The notes under the pieces: model-generated
Told to the model about the DNA's origin: nothing
The model's input: the letters and a program-made list of their open reading frames with translations, nothing else
Databases searched by the model: none
Shown here: one piece after another, positions 1 through 10,985 of the stretch
Layout of the letters: each line of letters begins with the position of its first letter
Position numbering within the stretch: position 1 is the first letter of the stretch
Program-made: the position numbers and the translations under genes
DNA from: Atherinomorus stipes
Lineage: Eukaryota; Chordata; Actinopteri; Atheriniformes; Atherinidae
NCBI GenBank assembly: GCA_023101725.1
Contig: JALJCO010001305.1
Coordinates: forward strand, 1-64,000
DNA: 64,000 nucleotides
Direction of reading: 5' to 3'

Positions 1-119
1 TTTTCTTAGTGAAAAAAATAGTTCTTAGTTTTCTAGTTTTCTCCAGGTGTAAAATAGAAGCAAAAGTATGATACAAATTATTTATTTGAACAATTTCAGT
101 GTTTAACATTTTCTCGCTG

Positions 120-370
120 CAGGTGTAGCGCCGGTTGTATCTGCGCTTTTATTGTGAAGCCTCTTATTTTGACCTTTTGCACGACATCCGGGTTGTTACG
201 ACCTCACGTCCTGTCACATGACCATTCTCGGCCAATCACGCACAGCAGTAGTGCTTTTCAAGCTGGAGCGGTGTCTTTCACACTCAGGTGTGTGGAGGCA
301 GCCGACAGCTGTGGGGAGGTACAAACATTTTAACCATCCCCGTTCCCTTTAGTGCTTCGGTTTGAGCTGT
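120..370. promoter_or_regulatory. Promoter-like, CpG-containing stretch (candidate)
   Basis: This stretch is richer in G, C and CpG than its surroundings and contains an inverted CCAAT-type context (gccaatcacg near 233) and several GC-rich patches. It looks like a vertebrate promoter or 5' UTR, interrupted directly downstream by the hAT insertion at 379. No TATA box or coding sequence was identified. It is a weak call based on composition. Confidence 0.25.
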
Positions 371-637
371 GTTTTGACTAGTGATGGAGAAATTGAAGCT
401 TTCAAAGCCACTGAATCAATATGAAGCAATTGTCTTCAAATGGTTCTGATGGTTATGAAGCATTCAACACAATACAATATAGTGACATCTGCTGGTCAAC
501 CTTTAACATAGCGGCTGCATGGATTGATGAGGGGCAATGTGTCATGAAACAGTAACAGTTATTTGTAACATGTTTTATGTTCATTCTCAAATCTGGCTGT
601 GCATCCTTATGAAAGATTTTCATAGCTGTGTCAGAGC

Positions 638-1135
638 TAGGGATGGTGAAAACGAAGCTTCATAAGACACTGAGACATTTTGACACAGCTGCCAAGAGAT
701 CGACACGAAGTCTCGAGACATTTGAGACCGTGAGCATGAGCTCCATCTGCTGGCCGTGGATGTGCACTGCAGCTGAGGGAAGCGCTGTCTGGAGCTGTCT
801 CGTCTCTGACACGGTGGATAATAAAAGATACGTTGTCAACCTTCAGTTCGTGTTTCCTTTGTGGTTAATATCTCGGAATGATCCTCTGTGATAAATTAAC
901 TATTTTTCAATAAATTCCCAAGCGATTGGAACCTGTATTAAGCACTGACAGATTAATAAACCCAGTCTCTTCAAGATTTCGGCTCGACACTCGCGGATGA
1001 CGTAACGAGGCCTCGGTTAGTGTGGTCACGTGGCTTTTGGCATGCTGACACTTCCACCAAAACAGCGGTAGCGAGACTTCCCGTTCATAAGATCGAGGCG
1101 GAGTCGAGCAGACGAGCTCGAGCAGAACATCCCTA
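638..1135. mobile_element. hAT MITE nested inside the hAT element at 379-1905
   Basis: It begins TAGGGATGGTGAAAACGAAG and ends with ACATCCCTA, flanked by an exact 8-bp duplication gtcagagc at 630-637 and 1136-1143. Both ends resemble the ends of the host element (TAGTGATGG... and the GCTCGAGCA... motif near the right end), so this is one family inserted into a relative. No coding capacity. The 498-bp unit postdates the outer insertion. Confidence 0.9.
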
Positions 1136-1492
1136 GTCAGAGCTTGATTGCCCCAGCTAAAAATATTTCATACAACAGATGGTGTTGTTTTTGTAAGATT
1201 TGATGAAGACATCATGGAAAATATTGTCATGATAAATTTATATAAAGATATAAAAAATATCTCTTGGCAAGTTTGTAAAGATTGGGATACACTGTTGCTC
1301 CCACACATAAGATCTGGCTCTTTTTGGTGGCCCTGCCTCCATTCTCCCTCTCTCACCTTTCCTCACACGCTCAAACACTCACTACACCACAAAGATGATC
1401 ACACACTCTCTGATATTCACACATTTACTCCTAATCTAAACCTAATCCATGTATATGTGTATGTGTGTGTGTAAGTGTATGTAGAAATGTAA

Positions 1493-1493
<1 letters not shown>

Positions 1494-1530
<37 letters not shown>
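1494..1530. repeat. (TA)n microsatellite
   Basis: Uninterrupted TA dinucleotide run inside the hAT element. Confidence 0.95.
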
Positions 1531-1534
<4 letters not shown>

Positions 1535-1929
1535 TTAAATGTCTAAGTGCTGATGTGATTATATGTCAGGAGATGGAATGTTAGCCTAATCTCACCTGAA
1601 TCTCACTCTCCCTGTATGTAAATTAATGAATAAATGGCAACTATACGCAACTGTCTCCTCCTCTCATAAACCCACAAAGTTTGGTGGAATTGTGTCCGTT
1701 TATAAGCACTTGCAAATTGATGACTCCACCCTGAATTCAAACTGGCGCGTAAGGTCGGTGATACGCGCGTGACGTCATGAAGCTTCATTTGGAAAGTAGG
1801 GCGGTCCTTAACGGAGTGAAGCGAGCCTCGATACATAAGCCACGACACTTCCGCTTTGAAAGATCGATACGAAGTCGAGCAGCCTGCTCGAGCATAACAT
1901 CACTAGTTTTGACTATTCATTGTTAATTG

Positions 1930-2514
1930 TAGATCCAACTGCTCGGCAATAGTGTCCCTGTCGCCGCCATCATGTGTCGTTAGAACGGAGAACTGGTGAG
2001 TTATGAATGAATGAGTGCTACAGCTATGCTAACGAGCTGTGTTGCTAACATTAGCTACTGTCTTTTCATGTTTAATCATGCTTTACCTGGAAGTCTTTTG
2101 GTACAAGAAGGACTGGTAAAGGCATGATTGTGAGAACTTCTTTTCAGAATGTGTAGAGCTTATTGTATTAGCTGTTATTGTGAAACGTTGATTGCTGAAC
2201 ATTCTATCCGGTCCATACATTTATCATGTAACTGAATATATATTTATGTATTTATGCATATTGCTATGCATATAAGATTTGGCAAGTTAGATGTTTTCTT
2301 TTTGCCTTTTTTTTTTATTTTGAGTTGTGTACACATGAACCTGATGATTATGAATCTGAGCTGAGCTGAGGTTAACCTGCTTATTAGTTAATGTTTACTG
2401 ATCCTGTTTATTCACCAGGCCAGGTGAATCCGCTAGGATTGATGGCGAGCTAAGAAAACCATGGATGGGAACCTAACCAACAGCAGCTTCAGTCCCTACT
2501 ACAGTAGTTGGTAG
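1930..2514 (+). other. Candidate 5' exons of a host transcript
   Basis: A GC-richer segment near 1930-1996 ends at a good 5' splice site (gaactg/gtgagt). A 3' splice-like site (ttattcaccag) lies near 2419 and is followed by ATG at 2461 in a strong start context (aaaaccATGG). That frame gives 17 codons, beginning MDGNLTNSSF, before a stop at 2512-2514 whose TG/gtagga context could equally be a splice donor. Downstream sequence to about 2845 looks like an untranslated tail with an attaaa motif. The gene is not recognised and could be a non-coding transcript. Only splice-site and start-codon pattern supports this. Confidence 0.25.
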
Positions 2515-3250
2515 GAGGCTGTTACAGCCTGTCGGCCCCCACACACACACCTCATTTCACTGATGCCAAACCTCTCACATATTACCCTTCCTGGATACTG
2601 AACTGGACTGTGAACCATGAACTTTCACTCTAACCCCCGTGGGTTATGGCATTAGTTTGAGAACCATTGAACACTCATGGACTGGTTGTGTGTTAATTTA
2701 AGTTATTTTTGGTTGCTTCACTTACCCATTTGAGCCATAGTCCTCCAAGTGCACTTAGCTAATCTACTACTGCAGTCTGACAATACTTTGTTCTTTTTTA
2801 TTTTCTTTCTTTGTTTTGTACTGTAAATATTTATTAAATCCCACTACAATATATGGTACCATCACCAAAAGCATTAACGGCTCCAGCAGATGATCCTAGG
2901 CTTCTGAAGCATATATTGATATCAGGTGGCGTATGCAAGTGCCCGCTACACATGTGACGTGATTCTTAAACTCTGCTGCAATGTGACACAGCGCCCAGGG
3001 AGCAAAAATTGTAAAGCGCCTTTTCTTGACCTCGGGATCCTGCTGAGCAGTGATGGCTGCAAAAATGGACATAAAGCAGAGTTTTAAGTTTGGAAGGTCA
3101 CAAAGTGCAACTGTAATTATCTCAACCCTTCAGTTTTTTGTTTATATATCTTTAGGCCGTAAGGGTGAGTATTTAAATAAAATAAATTATGTTATTTAGT
3201 TTTCATCTACATCATTTATTTATTCTGCAGCCTGTTTGGTACAAGCAAGC
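2515..3250. other. No gene seen; AT-rich DNA
   Basis: Includes a short CA run near 2540, an attaaa motif near 2835 and the phrase cttctgaagcatat near 2900, which resembles eroded DNA-transposon ends. No supported feature. Confidence 0.5.
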
Positions 3251-3260
3251 GGGTGCACAT

Positions 3261-3535
3261 AACCACAACTTTGGCCTCCCTTCACTGGTCTCCAGTGTGC
3301 TTTATTAATTTGAAAATTCTTCAGTTTGTTTTTATTTGCTTATCTGCCCCCATTTCTCCCGTCTGAACTACCCATATATCCTGTCTAACTCTCTCAGGTC
3401 AGCAGCTCAGAGGCTTGTTGTGTCTAAGAGCCTTGCTGGAAACTCAGCTTACAGCTACAGTTCCAATAACTGTGGGATGATTTGCTAATAAATGTTGAGC
3501 AGCCTCTTTCACTTGCTGTTTTTATTACTCCCTGA
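3261..3535 (+). pseudogene. Relic of a non-LTR retrotransposon reverse transcriptase C-terminus (L2-like)
   Basis: Translation in shifting frames gives the pattern typical of the C-terminal end of L2/Tx1-like ORF2 proteins in fish: an ASLHWSPV block, a KILQFVF-like block, then SLRS/SAAQRLV and a short leucine/serine tail. Stop codons and frameshifts break it up. It is a fossil of an insertion on the plus strand. Family assignment is from memory of the pattern and is tentative. Confidence 0.45.
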
Positions 3536-3739
3536 CCTTCCACCAATATAATATGTTGACTGTGACCTTATTTGATTTTTATTTACCCTTTTCATTTATA
3601 TTCCTGCATATTTAGCCAGGACCTATGTTTTTTTTTGGTTTGGTTTTCTTCTGCAGCACTTTGGTCACCTTTGCTGTTGTTTTTTAAATAAACTGCTACG
3701 GTACAATATGATATTTCTGTGGTGACATAATTTTATCAC

Positions 3740-3810
3740 ATGAAATAAAATGACAAATACTTTATTACTCCTAGAGGGAAATGATAATTATGTCCTACGG
3801 CAGACAATTG
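3740..3810 (-). repeat. LINE 3'-end-like fragment
   Basis: Contains actttattactcctagaggg, close to the 3' tail motif of fish LINEs read in reverse (actttattgatcccnnaggg). Short and eroded. The same motif recurs at 24000. Confidence 0.35.
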
Positions 3811-4798
3811 ATAGTTCAACAATTTGTATGTACATATTGGATATCTTTGAGCTCAAACACAAATTTGACAACAAGGGGAAAGATAGGATGATTGTTTTGG
3901 TTGGTTTTATTCACCAATGAGATCACATGTTGGATATTCACTTATTTTTTAAAATGAACTCTCACATAGATATCATTTGTGTAAGTGTTTGCATACCTGC
4001 ATCCATCCCGCATCTGCTAGTGGAGGATTTCAACAGGGTTTCTACAAGTGAACACAGAATGTATGCAACTTCCACACTACACCATGTAAACACCAAATTC
4101 GAGGACACTGAATCTTTTTACGTGATCATAAAAATATAATAAAAATGACGAGTAAACAAATCACTTTAAGAATTGGATCTTACGTGTTATGCGCACTGCA
4201 GAAATGTGATAACTAAAAATTTATTACATTTTTCAGTCTGTGACTGCCTTTGTAGTGTGTACATCTACTTAGTGGTGTAAGACTCAAACATTTATTTATT
4301 TGACAGTGATATTGTAATGAACATAGTCACAAAAGAAGTTTGTGGCTGATGCAGTAAAAGTAGTTTATAGCCATGGCTAATTTACAACTCTTTTAACTAC
4401 ATCCTGTTATTTTAAAAACATGTTTTTATTTTATTGAAAAAGTTGACACCCATGGTTCTAGCATTATCTGTCCTAATGTGGAATGGCAAAGTGGACAAAA
4501 AAATATGCTGCTGCCATTCTTCATTTATACCCAGCAAGCAAAAACCAACATTTGGTTTCCACAGAAAACAATCTGGCGTCTGGCAAAAATGGCTTGCTCT
4601 TTCCAGCTAAGCAACAGGCAACATTTGTGCATGTGAAATTCCGCGCTCATTCATGTAGATGTGCACACGGGGCCTTGCGATGCAACAAAAGATATTTGAA
4701 GAATGTTGAAACTTTTGGCGCTGTTGCGGCTCTATAACCAATCAGCAAAGGTTTTAATGAACTGAGAGCAACGACACACTGCACCCTGCAACCACTTA
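3811..4798. other. No gene seen
   Basis: AT-rich DNA with short chance open frames (3927-4139, 4483-4737) that match nothing recognised. No repeats with clear boundaries. Confidence 0.5.
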
Positions 4799-4806
4799 TA
4801 ATACAG

Positions 4807-5016
4807 CAGGGATCCCCAATTCCGGTCCTCGAGGGGCCGGTGTCCTGCAGGTATTATGAGCTGCCCGGCTGCAACACACCTTGTGACATGTGCAGAGCTT
4901 GATGTCAAGCTCTGCACAAGTTTGCTAATTACCCATTGATTGGAGTCAGGTTGCAGCAAGGAGCTCCTAATACCTGCAGGACACCGGCCCTCGAGGACCG
5001 GAATTGGGGATCCCTG
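4807..5016. mobile_element. Foldback hAT MITE (CAGGGATCCCC family)
   Basis: The two ends are long inverted repeats: CAGGGATCCCCAATTCCGG at the left and its reverse complement at the right, with arms of about 45 bp. An 8-bp duplication, taatacag at 4799-4806 and caatacag at 5017-5024, differs at one base. This matches hAT insertion. Related, more eroded copies are at 24893-25000, 32370-32520 and 57329-57541. Confidence 0.85.
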
Positions 5017-5024
5017 CAATACAG

Positions 5025-5595
5025 TATGCAAGAATGGATCTTTGCTGTCATCTCAAAATTTCCCATAGGCTACTCTATTATATTTCATGTAGTGAATATA
5101 GGCAGCCACATGAGAACTTGTTGGCGTCCCGGTAAACTTATCTGATACGTTTTCACAATGAGCCCAGGGCTGTCTTATTGGTATTGTAGAGTAAACGTTA
5201 AGATTTCAGCCAGTTCAAACAGAATCTTATGACCCTTCATTTTTGATGCCTTGTCTGTCACAAGTGATCTGAGAGCATGATGCACACGATGCGTGATCGC
5301 CACCGTATTGCATTCTGTGTGTTGAGTTTCACTTGGGTTGCGATCGGTTTCACTTGTTGTCTTTTGTCGCTCCCTGTACGTCATATTTTTCTATTAACCT
5401 GATCATCGAAATAATCTGATTACTCAAGAAATTGGATAATGTTCCGATTTATTTTTGGTGTGCATGTAAATGGTCTCAATAAATGGGGCAAGGGGCTGAA
5501 ATTAAAGCAAACTGCAGTATCGTAAAGTCTAAATCAAGGATGTCGCACATCTGTTCACATTTTCCCCCCAACATTGCCCGTTCATAGAATTTCTC
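5025..5595. other. No gene seen
   Basis: Plain sequence between two transposons. Short open frames only. Confidence 0.5.
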
Positions 5596-5598
5596 TTA

Positions 5599-7063
5599 CT
5601 CTGTGTTCACACCGAATGCAAATAAATTCTTTCACGAGAATGATTTACATGTTAAGTCAATGTACAGACGCAAATAGACCCGCATTTGCCTAGCGCTGCG
5701 CATTTCACGCGAGATCGCGGCGTGACAAGCCCAAAAATGCACGTCTAACTTGTGCGGATGTAGCGTTTTACTCGCGCGGATAAGGCGTCGTATTCGCGCG
5801 AATAGAGCGTATTTCGCCTATTTGCTCGAGTTGAAAAAATTGTACTCAAGAGTTTTTGACGAGCAAACAATAGGATCATCGTCATTGAAAATGAATGAGA
5901 CGTGATGTGAACAGACCAGCGCTCTGCAGCTTGCTGCTCTCTTCAATAGTAAAGAAGGAGAAAGAGCTTTTCACAGATAAAATCACAAAGTGCTGCACAC
6001 TAAAGCAGTGTAATAAAACCATAAATTTAGGTCTGAAAACCCGGTCAGACAAAACCCCATTAACCAAAAGCTGCTTGTCTCTGCAGCCAGTGTTAGATGG
6101 ATGAAATGTCACAATGCCGACACTCTGCAGCGGGAACAGAGAACCTATAGTTCCCGGAGGAAGATGAGGCTCTGTCCTCACTACAGAAATAAATTGAGGT
6201 TGTTTGTTATAAAACGTCAATATAATTCAATATGAGTCTGTGGTCAAACCAGTGTAGTATTCAGTTTGGTCAGAAGATGACGCTCCAGTATCAAGAGTTC
6301 AGCTTCAGCTGATGTCAACAAACATTCGGAAAGCAGCAGGAAAGTGGTCAGTTACGAGTTGCGTTTAACCAGCCGGTTAAATGTTGAGAGGTGGAGGCGA
6401 GGAGACAGCAGAGACTCATTAAACTGAGCTATAATAGCTAGCGACAGAAGCTACGTTGTTTGCTGGAAGTTGGAAGTTGTTGGAAGTTTAGCTGGAAGTG
6501 CTATATAACTGCGGCTAGCTTACTCACTGAAGGTAGATGGACCGACGCTCCGCTGCCAGAATACAGTGCTTGTAGTTTGTATCCTGGAGGGATGTGCAAC
6601 ACCGATCCTCCCCGACAGAAGCCCATCAAACTGGGTTTGGGAAATCCCCCTGGAGGCGGCCGTCATCCAGGCGTAACTCCTGGATCAGGTGATGAAATCC
6701 ACCGAGGTCCAAGACCTCAAGAGAATCTGATGGATCCAAACACGCCAGCGTCTTCGGTTCTCCGACTTCCAAAGCAGGTACAATGCTGCAACTCTCTCAA
6801 AGTACTCAAAATAACCGGGTTCTGCCATGTTCATCTGACTGAGGTGACTGACGAGTGACAAACTACCATCCCCTACTCCAGAAAGTTAAACTTGATGTGT
6901 GAATGAAGCGTCTCTTCGCGCATACGATATGCTTCATTCATGGGTATTGTTCTCTCCATTCACGGGAAAAAAACCCGCCCGAATCAAGCGCGTAAACATC
7001 CAGCATTCGCGTGTTGAAATCTAAGCTTGTAGGCGAATGGAAGCATCCGGTGTGAACACAGGG
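5599..7063. mobile_element. Harbinger-like DNA transposon, non-autonomous or decayed
   Basis: Terminal inverted repeats: CTCTGTGTTCACACCGAATG at the left and, read in reverse from the right, CCCTGTGTTCACACCGGATG. Both are flanked by TTA (5596-5598 and 7064-7066), the 3-bp target typical of PIF/Harbinger elements. The interior has a 132-codon frame (6460-6858, plus) and a 112-codon frame (5882-6220, minus). I recognise neither as a transposase or Myb-like partner. The subterminal parts are rich in CG-containing words (cgcg, gcgaat). Confidence 0.75.
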
Positions 7064-7066
7064 TTA

Positions 7067-9025
7067 GGGGGATCAATAAAGTATTTTTTATTTAGTTACT
7101 GATTACCACCATGGCATCTATGTATTGCACGTGTGAGGATGTGCCTTAGTGGGCATGGCGGCCATCATCAAAAAGTAAACACATAAAAAACAAGTATAAA
7201 TTTGGCCCAATTCAACAGAAGGAGATGGGAAGAAAATAAAAAACCCACTGGATCAGCTGAGTTTTGGTTTTGGACTTCTTAAAAAAGAAAAAGAAAAAAA
7301 AAATCCAGATCCTTGAATTTATTATGCCAGTAGTTGCTACATAAAATTAAGTCATTTTTAATAAAAGAAAAACATTTCCTTGAACATAAAAAAATATCTA
7401 ATGGTGTCGCTTCAGAACTTTGACTTATGTGGAAAACATATCAACTTTGAGGACATTTTTTATGCTTTATGATTTAATAGTTACCTGCTGAGTGGCAGTT
7501 TTCCTGCCAGCAATGGCGGATGGTGACTAAAACAAAGAAAGCTAGATGGAGCAGTGGGAAATGACAAAGGAAGATCAGAGAATTAAAAACCTGGACCATG
7601 TGAGTCTTTTTTTCAAGCCTTTGAAAATCAGAGGCACTGACTGGCAGCCAGATCTGAGATGATGGAGGGGGAAAAAAGAGAGAAATGCAACAGGAAACAT
7701 CAGATGGATGTCTCTGAAAAGCAAACTGCCTCAATAAAACATCAGTCATTTTTTCCCTATATTTTCTACAACCCCATTGCCCTAAGAACAAACAAACATG
7801 GATACAGAAAAGATGGTGTTGATACCACTTTGTAGCAACATGTATTTCAGCGAGAAAACCAACCATGAACTCTAATTCCAAAATCAAAGGCTTCACTCAA
7901 ACGATGGTGAAGCTCATGGTACCAAGTTCCTAGTTTTCACCCGGAGACAAAATTTCTAAAATAGTAAGTGATCTTTTCTGTCTGCAAAAATCCCCAGTCT
8001 GTTTGAATGTTCCTTCCTATGTGTTTACAGACTTCATTTCATTACAGAGAACTATTTTCTGCTTCATGTGGGCAGAAAGCAGGGGCAAATTAGCACCCCT
8101 CCTGGAAATTTCACACTATACAACATCTTCATCACAGCAGGTGGCATCACTTCCACCAGGGTTCTAACAACTTTCAAAGACACACTGTGAACCCGAGCAT
8201 TATGAACTAATTGGCAAGGGGATTCTAACATATCAAAGCAACAGTTTATCTAATGAATGCGATGGCTGGTTGGTGTTGTATACAAGCCAAAGCTTTGATT
8301 TTTCACTACTTGGTTGTGGTTTTGCTGAAGAACACTGAGGTCTCCCTGAATTCACACTTTACGTCTTTACTCAGCAATGTGAAGTCATGGAGGCTAATTT
8401 AATTGTTTTTGGCTGACTGCTGTTGCTGAAAAGAAATGCAAGCTTTTCTTTTTAATGAAGCATCTTTACAACCCTGTTGATATCCAGTTCAAATGATTTT
8501 GAAAGTTCTTAAAATTTTTCACAGCACGAAAAGTTTCCTGAGGACGCCAAAAAAAAAAAAAAGAGAAAAAGAAGCAAACTCTGGTATGCATAATGTCAGC
8601 ATTAAGCATAAATTCTGAAACCAAAAGTGCATGACTCATGAAACACACAATGAACCGGATCTATCAAAGGTTTGAGTTAAAAACATGTGCTTTCTCATTG
8701 CAGTAACAGTGGGGTTGCATTTTTCAAAGGTGCAAAGTAGTGTGTCCATACCTAGTTAGTACATTGGCTGCAGTGAATATGCAATAGGCTATGGGGCGTT
8801 TGCACGCAATTGTGTGTGCTTGGAAGGAGAAAATGTAAATATATTAATTAATTAAGCACTTACAAGGCGATTAATCAAATATTAAATGGGTAACTGTGCA
8901 GTATTTTGCATCTTTGTTTTGCACATCTGAAAAGCATGCACTACCTGGCAGCTTTGCGCATAAATGGGTGCAGCTTCTCAGGGGGGAGTTGGATTGGATA
9001 ACTGATTCAACTGAACCCCAGAACT
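7067..9025. other. No gene seen; left flank of the LTR element
   Basis: AT-rich DNA with A-rich runs at about 7278-7302 and 8549-8563. A 140-codon minus-strand frame (7474-7896) has no recognisable domain and is treated as chance. Confidence 0.5.
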
Positions 9026-9863
9026 TGTTGTGATCCTACATTCCAGGATTAATGACAATCATAACCTGAATAAAATAATGGCCTTTTTCCCTCCATCACA
9101 CAGACATTCCTTTTCAGGACAACAAGAGAGGAACTGACCTTCGACCCCTGCTGTGCTAAAGGCACCAGTCTTATCAAACTATAGCTCCTAAAACAGCTAC
9201 TCTACCCCCGAAGATGAACATCTGCCCAAACTCTGACCACCTCTAAATAAACAGAAACACAGATGCTCCCCATAAATGTTAAGAAGAAACCCCGCAAATG
9301 GCAGAACTTTCTTCTAAGTGCTTGTTCGACTCTTCAGCGACCTGAGACCTCTTTGTCTCACCAAAGCTGGTCTCCATCAAAATTGACACTTCTTATCTCT
9401 CCCAGCAAACTGTGGGACCAAAAGCAATGTTCTCCTCACACCAGGTTCCCTTTCTCCCTCAGCTTCAAAAGGACATCAGAATTTCAAGAATGTGTTCCTC
9501 TTTCTTGTATTAAACATTTAACTTGGATTCTTTTACTTTGAATTAATTTGGTTTAATTCCATATAATCTGATTTATATGCATATAACTTGATTCCTCTTT
9601 TGACATGATTCAATCTGTGTTGAACTTTCTAATCTGTTTTCAACAATTTAGAATGTGATGTTTTGAGATGTTTCCTTTTCAGCCACACAGATGACTTCAA
9701 GCTCCTACATGTCATTTTGTATGTAATCAAAGAAACCTTAATTATTGATTGTGCTTACATCTAAATGAGAATGGAGGAGAGAGAAACAGACGCCTGTGTA
9801 ATGTGATTCTATGAGCTCCATGCTGACGCTTAGTCACTCCCTGTAGTGATGTATCGCGTCACA

Positions 9864-9919
9864 ATTGGTTAAGTTCCCCTTCGAGGCGGGCCTTTCAAAC
9901 CAGAGGACCGCTCTCCAAT
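9864..9919 (+). promoter_or_regulatory. Putative LTR promoter core elements
   Basis: An inverted CCAAT box (9864-9868), GC box (about 9885-9890) and CCAAT box (9915-9919) occur within 56 bp, with no clear TATA box. The spacing fits a TATA-less RNA polymerase II promoter. The same block is present in the 3' LTR at about 17571-17627. Transcription start is not mapped. Confidence 0.4.
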
Positions 9920-10750
9920 CTTGCTTTTGCAAAGAGTTTGTGCCAAGTCTTCGTCCTGTGAAGTCTTTGTTTTTGTTCCGTTTCGTATCGTCCTTTTTGT
10001 TATCTCCACGTGTAATCCCTTTGTCTGCGCGCGAAAGATCTTAACAATAGACTATAGTCCAACTAAGAAAGTTATTTTCCCTTTTTGTTGATAATCGTTA
10101 CCTAGTATCTCTGAAGCCTCCACCAGTCATCAGGACTGACCTTTTTGATTTTTATAGACTTTTCTGAAGATTACTGCTGGACCCAAACGCAGTAGCCCGT
10201 AAAGTCTAGTTATTAAATTCGGACCCATTCGAGCAGCTGTCGTCAACCACCACGTCTCTTCCTTCTGGAACTCTGCGGGACAGATTCCAGAACATCAGGG
10301 CAGCTCCAGACCTACTGATTCACGCACCAACATCCTTCAGAACACACCGATTCGGATTGGCCACCGGACCGGGGTTGCTCCAGAGAGGACCAGCGTACCA
10401 AGACAGTAGGATCTACCCAGCACCTTGAACATATACGTGGTGTCTGACAGTTTCATCTAAATTATAACCAAATTATTTAACTTGAATGTTAACCCAAATT
10501 TAGTATATTCACTCCAAATTATAGGTTGATTGACGGACTCCGCTTCTCCTCCATGCGAGAGTTCATTAGCATAATTAAGTATTCAGAACCATTGTTTTCC
10601 ATAGCAATAAGTTTACAAGTTTCTCTCTCTCTTATTCTCATCCTACTTTCACATCATTCTCATCATCACAAGTAAAATCATCTTCTCCTCATGGTGCTTT
10701 CATCCTGCAAGCTCAACTGATTTGATATTGTTGATTTATCCATTCTTGTT

Positions 10751-10756
10751 AATAAA
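10751..10756 (+). terminator. LTR poly(A) signal AATAAA
   Basis: AATAAA followed directly by tgtgtgtg, the usual signal plus GT-rich downstream element. The counterpart in the 3' LTR (18459-18464) would end the element's transcript. Confidence 0.6.
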
Positions 10757-10968
10757 TGTGTGTGATCACCTCACCGTTGTTCATGATTTCTGAACGCAAA
10801 ATCCATGAAACTGACTTCTGTAGAATTTACTTCCTCTCAGATAGACTGATTTAGTTCTGATAAGACATTTTCAGGCTTTCTCATTCAAGCCTGAGCTTAA
10901 ATAGATATATTTAAGTTATTATGAATGAGTGGTGCCCCAAGCAAACCGAGGTAAATCACTACATTATA

Positions 10969-10985
10969 TGGTGCCCCGTGTGAGG
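10969..10985 (+). other. Primer binding site complementary to elongator tRNA-Met
   Basis: The 17 bases TGGTGCCCCGTGTGAGG, five bases after the 5' LTR, are the complement of the 3' end of vertebrate elongator tRNA-Met (…CCTCACACGGGGCACCA), from my knowledge of that tRNA. The match stops after 17 bases. It sets the start of minus-strand DNA synthesis and confirms the LTR boundary. Confidence 0.85.

Larger units (their letters stand above)
379..1905. mobile_element. hAT-type DNA transposon, non-autonomous, with perfect 8-bp target duplication
   Basis: The element starts TAGTGATGGAGAAATTGAAG and ends with CATCACTA, so the outer ends are inverted. It is flanked by an exact 8-bp duplication, gttttgac, at 371-378 and 1906-1913; an 8-bp duplication is the hAT signature. 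No transposase frame is visible, so it is a passenger. Its right end carries a TCGAGCAG/CTGCTCGA palindrome. It contains a (TA)n run at 1494-1530 and a second, related hAT insertion at 638-1135. It interrupts the promoter-like/5' exon candidate region around 120-2000. Confidence 0.9.
9026..10963 (+). repeat. 5' LTR
   Basis: 1938 bp, TG...CA, nearly identical to 16733-18671. Promoter-like elements sit mid-LTR: an inverted CCAAT (attgg, 9864-9868), a GC box (ggcggg, about 9885-9890) and a direct CCAAT (9915-9919). An AATAAA followed by a GT-rich stretch is at 10751. U5 ends in CACTACA, five bases before the primer binding site. A 92-codon frame (9263-9541) lies in the U3 part and is shared by both LTRs. 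The length is unusually large for an LTR. Confidence 0.95.

Noticed and set aside
6460..6858. Harbinger transposase or Myb-like protein in the 5599-7063 element
   Set aside because: The 132-codon frame shows neither DDE nor Myb/SANT residues.
7474..7896. 140-codon minus-strand frame
   Set aside because: No recognisable domain, no splice or promoter context, and composition like the surrounding DNA.
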